Shown piece by piece: positions 57,131 to 64,000 of a DNA stretch of 64,000 nt. Location: NCBI GenBank assembly GCA_035771175.1, contig CM069600.1, positions 8,083,729 to 8,147,728 of the forward strand, written 5' to 3'. A program made the position numbers and the translations under genes. Under the pieces are notes generated by a model, which did no database searches, was not told the DNA's origin, and was given only the letters and a program-made list of their open reading frames with translations. The DNA comes from Paratinospora sagittata. Taxonomy: Eukaryota; Streptophyta; Magnoliopsida; Ranunculales; Menispermaceae. Every line of letters begins with the position of its first letter. The stretch's first letter is position 1.

Positions 57131-60100
57131 CTAAAATATATATTTTTTTTTTTGACAAAAAAAAAATGATACAATTTTATATAGATAGAGACAATAATAC
57201 TTTTGCCACGTATACATGTTTGTTTTTGAATAAAGATGTGAAGAAGAAGTCATTAATTTCATGTTTTTCATGCCAATAAGCTTTTTCATACAAATATCTG
57301 AACTCAAGAAAAGAAAGAGATAAAGGCATGTCCACTTTGGAATTCTTATTAGGTGACCATCTTAATTAGAAGGTTCTTGAAGAGATTCATCCACATGTGC
57401 GATTACCATTTGATAATAAAATTCAAACTATATTTTACTTTTTGTGTAATACTTTGAGCCGTTTAACCTATAATTTCAACTTTTAATAGATTAGTATTTG
57501 TATAAAATAGCAATAACATGCATTTAATTAAGTTGTATAAATGTAAACGTTGGCTAACTTTAACGGTGTGTATCCGAATCCTTTGACTCAAAGTCGAAAG
57601 TTCGCCTTTTTAGCTCTACTGAAGGGTCTCGGGTTCTTCTGCAGTGCTAGTATTCTCTGACTTTGTGTCAGTACTCAATAAAAAAAAAAATATAATAAAA
57701 AGTATGCTATATAAATTTTGTGCTACTCACTAAATGAAATTATTATCAATTTTTTCTTTTCTAGGAAATTGATTTTTAACATTTTAAAGTCTGTTTTGGA
57801 AGCAAATTATATATGTTGGTCAATGAATAAGTGCTCAAATTGAGATATTTCAAATAATTTATAATGTTATAAAGGTTCCAATTTAACTTTGCATGTACTT
57901 AGTTCCTATTTTAACCTTAAAATCTCTATTTTTTTCTCTAATTTTGGCCTTAATTTACATTTTAAAATAAATAAGATATATTTACTTTTTCATTCTCATT
58001 AAGTTGCATTTACATTTGTAAAAAAAAAAAAAAAAAACTTGTCATTAATATTTATATATAATACTAATTAATATTTCATTTTATTTCATGGCTTCAAAAA
58101 AAAATTTATTTCATTTTATTTCCATTTGGTTAATATATAGTATAGGTTATAATCAAAATATAAAATTGAATAAAAACTCTGTAGAAAAAATAGAAAATTA
58201 TTCTAGCACATGCACCACACATACCATCAAAAAATTATCCTAGCACATGCACCACACATGCCATAGATTAATATTTAGTACTTTTGCTTTTGTACTAATT
58301 CTATAACTAATAAATTAATATATAAAATTGTAAAAGAAAAACTCTCATAAAAAATATATATATGTAAAAGTATAATTTTTACGTGTAACAAACATAGTGG
58401 CTATGTCTTATAACCACCTCACAGTACACTCTCATTCTTCACTAAAAACAAACCTTTAAAAATAAATGTTTGCTAGCTTTAACAATATACATACAAACCT
58501 CTTCACTCGAAGTCGGGAGATCGATTCTCTCTTCTTGTAAATAAGTAAGAATTTTTTCTCCTTTAATAAAAATAAGAGCGGGATCATGATATGTAGTTCG
58601 TATGATCCTCATCTGGGTCTCATATATCTTTTTTCGTTGTGCTCATCTTTTTGACATTACTAGAAGGTCCTAATTTTTTCAGACTTCTGGATTAACATCT
58701 TCTAATTTTATATTTGCACTCAAAAAACATAAAAAAAATAAATATGAAAAGGCTTAAGAAGAAACCTAATTTGCACCAATTTTGCATCACCCAATAAATT
58801 ACTTCCACTTCATCAAAAGTCTAATTCTTCTAATTTAGACTTGCTTTCAATATATATTTATGTTTGTATCTGTTGAACTAGGAAAAGTTGTCTTTATGCT
58901 TGATCTTAGTCCCATTTGCTAAAACTATTATTATTTTTATTTTTTACATGTTAATTAATCATTGATTTTATGACACGTCTCACCTTATTCAAAGGGTCAT
59001 TATGCACGAACTTTCGGGCATGATCACATGTAAGTCTTTAATGTCGGTGCTTTCTACTTTCTAGCTAGTCAACCTTGCATCAACTCAATACTTTCTTGTC
59101 ACATCAACTAATTAAAGAGATATTCTTTTATTATTATAATTATATATTTATTATCATTGTTATTATATCTTAGTAAAAAACGACAAAGATTTAACTTAGT
59201 AATGATACTTTCACTTCTGTATCTTAGTTTTATATTATTCTTTTATTTTATTTTATTTTTGTTATCGATGCTGTATTCACGCACTACCCAAGTATTGAAC
59301 GGCTCTTCTTAAATAGACGTAATTAAAATGAGCACGAATTTTAATACTGAGATCACTACTCTTTAACTATTTTTAGCACAGACTCTCAACTATTTACATT
59401 ATAACACATTGGACATTAGTTTTATATTATTCATCGATATAATCTATAGTATCTTTACTAATATATATGTATATATGTACACATGGTTTGTTTGTTTTTT
59501 TTTTTTTTTGTATAATAGACTCAAAAGTAATTCAATATATCCTTTTGAGATACCACAAACACAGTTTTATGTCCAAGTTGCACTTTTATCTATATTATTT
59601 TACTTTAATTACTTAAATTAATTTTTAATATTAACTATTATTATTGTAAATTAAGTAAAAAAATGAACTCAACTAATCTACCAAACACAAAAGATTATTG
59701 CTTTAGTTTTTACTTGAAACCTATAAAAGAGTACTATTTGAATGATAATAAAACTGAGTTTTCAATGAGTTTTCTACGCCATAAATTTTATGGAGAATCA
59801 TCTATACTTGAACTATATAAGATATAATTAATTTTAAGACATCACAGTAATTAAATTAAAGTTAATTTCTTAATTACATGTTAGATCACTATGATATGAA
59901 TCATATATACTTAATTAGTTATATAAACTATTACATAAATCTTAAGAATAAATACATGCAAGCTTATCTCACAATAACATTTAAAAGATTAGCTATTGGT
60001 CCCACTAGCTAGCATCTTTTAAAAAGAAAGCATATATAGAAGATATTTGTACATAGTTTTGATTAGTCACACAAGATATTATTCTTTGAAAAACAATGTT

Positions 60101-60200
60101 AACCGAAAGCAAGAATAGAAAATGACACTTCATCACCCACCAAACGTCCTTTTCTTCTCAAATTCAAACACACAAAAAATATAATTAAAATAAATTTAAA
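57131..60200. other. AT-rich intergenic DNA with two related small repeats
   Basis: No gene supported. The block GGCTAACTTTAACGGTGTG then GACTCAAAGTCGAAAGTTCG (57,550-57,610) recurs in diverged form at 58,465-58,535 (GCTAGCTTTAAC, CACTCGAAGTCGGGAGATCG). Both are followed within ~80-100 bases by A-rich DNA, so they may be SINE copies. A 2-copy repeat (TAGCACATGCACCACACAT) is at 58,203-58,260. Confidence 0.45.
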
Positions 60201-60202
60201 AT

Positions 60203-60203
60203 A

Positions 60204-60272
<69 letters not shown>
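60203..60272. repeat. (AAT)n microsatellite
   Basis: About 23 AAT units. Confidence 0.98.
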
Positions 60273-60274
<2 letters not shown>

Positions 60275-60427
60275 TATATTGGCCTTGTTTAGAACAATTT
60301 TTTTTAAATAAAAATATTTTTAAAAATATTTGATAATATTTACTTTTAATTTAACTGTAACTTCTTTTAAATATGTTTTTAGTAAGAGTACTTTTCAAAA
60401 AAAATACTTAAAAAAAAAAAAAAAAAA

Positions 60428-60870
60428 AAACTCTCCCCAAACGGAAAAGAAAGTGAGAACCCCGGGGTCTTGTGTTGTTAGTGTTGTTCTTCTATGCTGA
60501 CAAAAATAACAAATAACGGTGAGACATCAGCCGTTGTTCCTGTTAAGGCCGTCAAACACTGACGCGTGTCCACCAAAGAAATGATTGTTGAGAAAGTGAG
60601 AGAAACGCGGTGTCACCAAATGCCGACAAAAAAACGGTGTGAGATAAGTGTTTGACGGCGTTCGCTAAAGTCCGACACCTGTACACGCGTATACGTTCGT
60701 CGCTGCCAACTATCGTCACCAGATCACCACGTGTACAGGTAAAACTTGACTGGAACTCTCGTTGACTCGTCACCATCTTTACTTTGATTTCAGGTGGTTT
60801 TGGCCTTACCAACAACTCAAATTCCATTCAACTACTTCCACCTTTCGAACTTTCCACGTGTAATTTTGAA
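60428..60870. promoter_or_regulatory. GC-richer island with clustered ACGT motifs, unassigned
   Basis: Stands out from AT-rich surroundings. It has ACGCGTGTCC (60,562-60,571; CE3-like), two CACGTG cores (60,728-60,733 and 60,855-60,860) and a 13 bp perfect inverted repeat GCCGTCAAACACT (60,548-60,560) / AGTGTTTGACGGC (60,647-60,659). The minus-strand 91-residue frame has no known domain. It could be a promoter or 5' region of a lost or unseen gene, or part of an unknown repeat. Confidence 0.35.
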
Positions 60871-61000
60871 AAATTATTATTATTATTATATATTTTAACT
60901 TATTTATTGAAGATGGTTTGTGGTTGGCCCATGACATGCATGGTTAGGTGCATCCATTGGCTAAGTGGCAAGTGGGCGTGGCAAGTGGGCGTGGTGGTCA
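60871..61000. other. Spacer, no gene seen
   Basis: Contains two copies of GCAAGTGGGCGTGG in tandem (about 60,968-60,993). Confidence 0.5.
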
Positions 61001-62549
61001 CGTACTAAATGGTCCTTAGCTAATCAAGGTTTGGACCCAAGGGGAGAGATTATAAAAGACATTGTAAGATACGTGAAGATATTTGTTGTGGATTCCTTGA
61101 AAATAATATATGCTTGAAGTAATACATTTATTGGTATGCCATGTGTTGAGTTGTTGTTGTTGTTGTTCGCCGCATGAGCCCCTTTCATCAAGTTGAACTT
61201 GAGATTCTCGACTTATAGTCACCTTTGTTTGTGGAATTTTGATAACTAACTTACTTTTCACCATCACCTTTTGTGACTTCTTTCATCGTCCTAGAGTTTT
61301 AATAAAAAATCACTTCTCTACTAAGAATTTTCTTCATGTTAATCAAGTCCCAAAGTTTGAATCCCTTTGCTCCTTTTTTAAATCCGAGGAAGATACATTC
61401 AAGTGATTTTGATAGCAACTTGTGTCTCTCATTATTGGAAATGAGAGTATAGGCCTTACACCCAAATACCTTCAATACAGAGTAGTCCATTTTATACTCA
61501 AGCAACTTAGATGGTGATCGATTAACCAAATAGCAAGCATGGTTAACCGATTCCACCCTAAAAGATTTGAACAACCTCGCATATAATCTTATGCATTTTG
61601 CTCTTTTCATGAGAGTTCTATTCATCTTTTTGGCCACTCCATTTGTTGAGAATTTTTCTTCACGATGAAATGTCTTGTGATTCTTTCATCCTTGCAAAAC
61701 TTCAAAAACTTGATATCTCTATACTCACACCTAGTGTCACTTCTCAAATACTTCATATTTCTCTTGGTTTGGTTCTCAACTTCTATCTTCCATTTCATAT
61801 ATAAATTTGAAAAAGACCTTGGATTTCTCCCTCATGAAGTATAATCATACTTATCTTAAAAAATTATTCATGAAGTTAAGAAATAACGAGCACCACCTCT
61901 TGAGTTGGAATGTGATGGCCCATATAGATCAGAGTGAACATAGTCAATTAGGCTCTTATTCTTCATTTCATTACTTACAACTTTGAAAGACACTTTGCTT
62001 TGTTTTCCCATAACACAAAACTTGCAAAAATCTAGCTTATTCATATGGCAAGTCTCAAATGTCAAAATTGAGTTTCATCTTTGCTAGAAGTTTCCTCCAT
62101 TGAGATTGCAACTGCACCTAGAATTGTGCTCTCAAAAAGCTTGTAAAGGTTATTTGCTAGCTCTGCACCTCTCATAATCACCATGGCCTCCTTAGATATT
62201 TTAGATCCTCGATCTACTGTCGAAAATGAACATTCATTTGAATCAAGTATTCTTAAGGATATCTAACTTTTCTTGATTGCTAGTACATGTCTCACACTTC
62301 TCAAGGTTCTAACAACCCCATCATGCATCATTATCGTCACAATGTCAATACCAACAACTTTGTTGCCCATCATGAATGTTTATCTTTGCATGCCATATTG
62401 TTGCCCCATTAAAACATCTCCACCGTCAAGTGATTAATAAGGGTCAAACCAATCACGATTATAACACGTATAAAAACCATAATCTAAAATCCAAGAGTTA
62501 GAGTAAGAATACCCAATAAGACTACTAATAGCTTACTATCACAATCAGA
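61001..62549 (-). pseudogene. Copia integrase, broken
   Basis: Minus-strand frames: GAG-pre-integrase end (CKFCVMGKQSKVSF) then DYVHSDLYGPSHSNSRGGAR, the start of the integrase core with its first Asp, at 61,868-62,065; then MNRTLMKRAKCIRLYARLFK, VESVNHACYLVNRSPSKLLE, and VFGCKAYTL..KLLSKSLECIFLGFKKGAKG (61,299-61,637). RT is absent downstream. Different Copia lineage from the 9-14 kb copy. Confidence 0.8.
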
Positions 62550-63722
62550 TGTTATAACGCCTCGTAGCTTTAGTCAAACTTTTATGTTGACTTGCACGTA
62601 TTGTAAAACATATTTATACGAGTATGCATACGTAGATGGTCTCGTAAACTGTTGTATTTGTATGCAATCTTAGTGTCGTAGGAACCTCATGACCCTAGAT
62701 ATGGACTTAGGATGAGGAAAAGTTAGAAAAATGTGAGTTTGGACACAGAGTGCTCTCCCATGGGGATAAGCGCGCTCCAGTGGTGACAAATAGAATGTTA
62801 AATTATGGTTTTGGAGTGGTAGCACGCTCCCTAGGGGAACAACGTGCTCCAGTGGTTGGTAACAAAATGGAGTAAATGGAGCAGTACGCTCCTGATCTTT
62901 CTAACAAATTTTTAATAATGGTCAGTGTGACGGTTTAGTCACTTATAAGGTGATTTTGTCTCTTTTCTCTCGATCATTCTCGTTGGGTTTCGTTCAGAAA
63001 AGAATGAGAAACAAAAGGAGAAGAGGAAACAAGGTTAGGGTTGGACAATCGGAGCTTAGGTAAGATATTTCTTGGCTCAAAAAGTATGAATTCTTGTTCC
63101 TTTCTTTGATTTGTTCGACATATGTGACTTTGGATTGATTTGGTGATGGTTGGATAAAACTGGGACGAGTTGGGGTTTGCCAATCTCGTGGGTTTTGATG
63201 GTTGGTTAGGTTTCCAAATGAATCAATGGTAGAAATTAGGTTCATGACATGTGAAATTATAGGAAAGTGGTGTAGTATTGTGAACATGCCCAAACCTAGT
63301 TGTCGTTGAAACAATTGAGGGCTTGGGAGAGCTTAGGTTGGAGTGTTTGTGTGAACTATTGTGGGATTGTGATTATATGTGGCTCTATTGTAGTAAAATT
63401 TATACAGATTTGTCGATGAAATTAGCTGGATCTTGGTGTGATTAGTTGGGAAATTTGTGAGCATTAGTGAAGTAACTATAGGAGTTGTATTTTGGTAACT
63501 TGGGAAGGTATAGGATTATAAACATTGTGAGTATTTATTACCTTTGGTTTTTATGTATGGGATTATATGTATAAATCTAGTTTGTTAAATGTAAGCATGA
63601 TAGTGTACTTATGTGTAATAGTTTTGAAAATGGAGCATGTCTTTGGATCTATTAAGTAGGTCCCTGACATTGGAAGCCCTCCTACTATGAGAACAGGATT
63701 GGCTGTAGTCCATGAATAGGAA
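62550..63722 (+). mobile_element. Gypsy-type LTR, plus strand
   Basis: Starts TGTTATAACGCCTCG; the next block (TCAAACTTTTATGTTGACTTGCACGTATTG) is the same-sense counterpart of the minus-strand LTRs at 15.9, 19.7 and 46.2 kb. U3 has GCGCGCTCC/CACGCTCC boxes (62,745-62,895) and a TATA-like TTATAAGG at 62,943. Truncated near 63,722. Confidence 0.65.
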
Positions 63723-64000
63723 ATGTCACACCCTGGGTTGCACAGCGTGCCCACACCCCCCTACCCAGGTGTGGGCACACCACCTCGGGGCGAACGCCTA
63801 GCCATTATGGATCCATAATATTGTCATATCGCCATGTAGCAACCCAACCGCAGCTGGTCTACATCGAAACGATTATTTGTCTGTCACTATTTATGAATAG
63901 TGCAGGGCCTCCCTAGGAATCGAACTCGAGACCTCCCTTAAGGAATCTAATTTCGCATTCCTAGTAGCCACTGAACCAATGGTTCAGGAAAGGTAATCAG
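63723..64000 (-). mobile_element. tRNA-derived SINE-like repeat
   Basis: On the minus strand: box-A-like TGGTTCAGTGGCTACTAGGA near 63,985 and box-B-like GGTCTCGAGTTCGATTCC near 63,930. The body holds an 11 bp perfect hairpin GTGCCCACACC (63,747-63,757) / GGTGTGGGCAC (63,768-63,778). The element may run past the window end. Confidence 0.5.

Noticed and set aside
60552..60827. 91-residue minus-strand frame as a gene
   Set aside because: No recognised domain and it is overlapped by the inverted repeat and ACGT motifs; more likely non-coding.
63840..64000. Possible tRNA gene on the minus strand
   Set aside because: Boxes A and B are present but no proper acceptor stem or anticodon arm can be formed by eye; fits a SINE better.

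Overview
This is a 64 kb piece of a plant nuclear genome, most likely a eudicot: a long AT-rich background, one single-exon plant gene, and many LTR retrotransposons, SINE-like repeats and microsatellites. I see no bacterial-style operon, rRNA gene, functional tRNA gene or CRISPR array. The species cannot be named from the sequence alone.

The one host gene I can support is a 9-cis-epoxycarotenoid dioxygenase (NCED) on the minus strand at 1134-3095. NCED is the committed enzyme of abscisic acid synthesis in plastids. All four iron-binding histidines and the amphipathic membrane helix are present. Its upstream region (3.1-4.6 kb) holds a TATA box, a G-rich tract, a palindromic G-box, a small TIR element and two perfect ABRE (ACGTGTC) motifs, a plausible stress/ABA-responsive promoter.

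From about 5 to 9 kb the DNA is intergenic with SINE-like repeats. From 9.0 to 21.8 kb there is a decayed Copia element split by a SIRE-like LTR, two long Gypsy-type LTRs, a LINE/RNase H remnant and another SIRE-like LTR. From 21.8 to 28.9 kb it is mostly gene-free, but holds an intact-looking 1,139 bp Mutator-like foldback element with a 9 bp target duplication.

From 28.9 to 46.6 kb lies a Russian doll of retrotransposons. A Copia element (minus strand) is broken in its 3' LTR by TGTGACG-type LTRs. The LTR of that family is split by a chromodomain (Tekay-like) Gypsy element at 31,083-42,465, flanked by the 5 bp repeat GGTTA. That element contains a Tat/Retand-like Gypsy derivative. The Tat copy has lost its protease-RT-RNase H block but carries a spliced-looking antisense ORF with its own TATA box. 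The same Copia RT gene is also split by a separate Gypsy LTR at 44.46-46.26 kb. From 46.6 to 64 kb there are more LTR pieces, a Copia RT-RNase H pseudogene, a Copia integrase pseudogene, an unexplained GC-richer ACGT-motif-rich island at 60.4-60.9 kb, and SINE-like repeats.

The most unusual pattern is that unrelated LTR families (Copia/SIRE-like and Gypsy) carry arrays of similar short dyads, of the type GGAAACGTGTTTCC or GGAGCGCGTTCC, in several cases upstream of a TATA box. An identical 14-mer occurs in both superfamilies.
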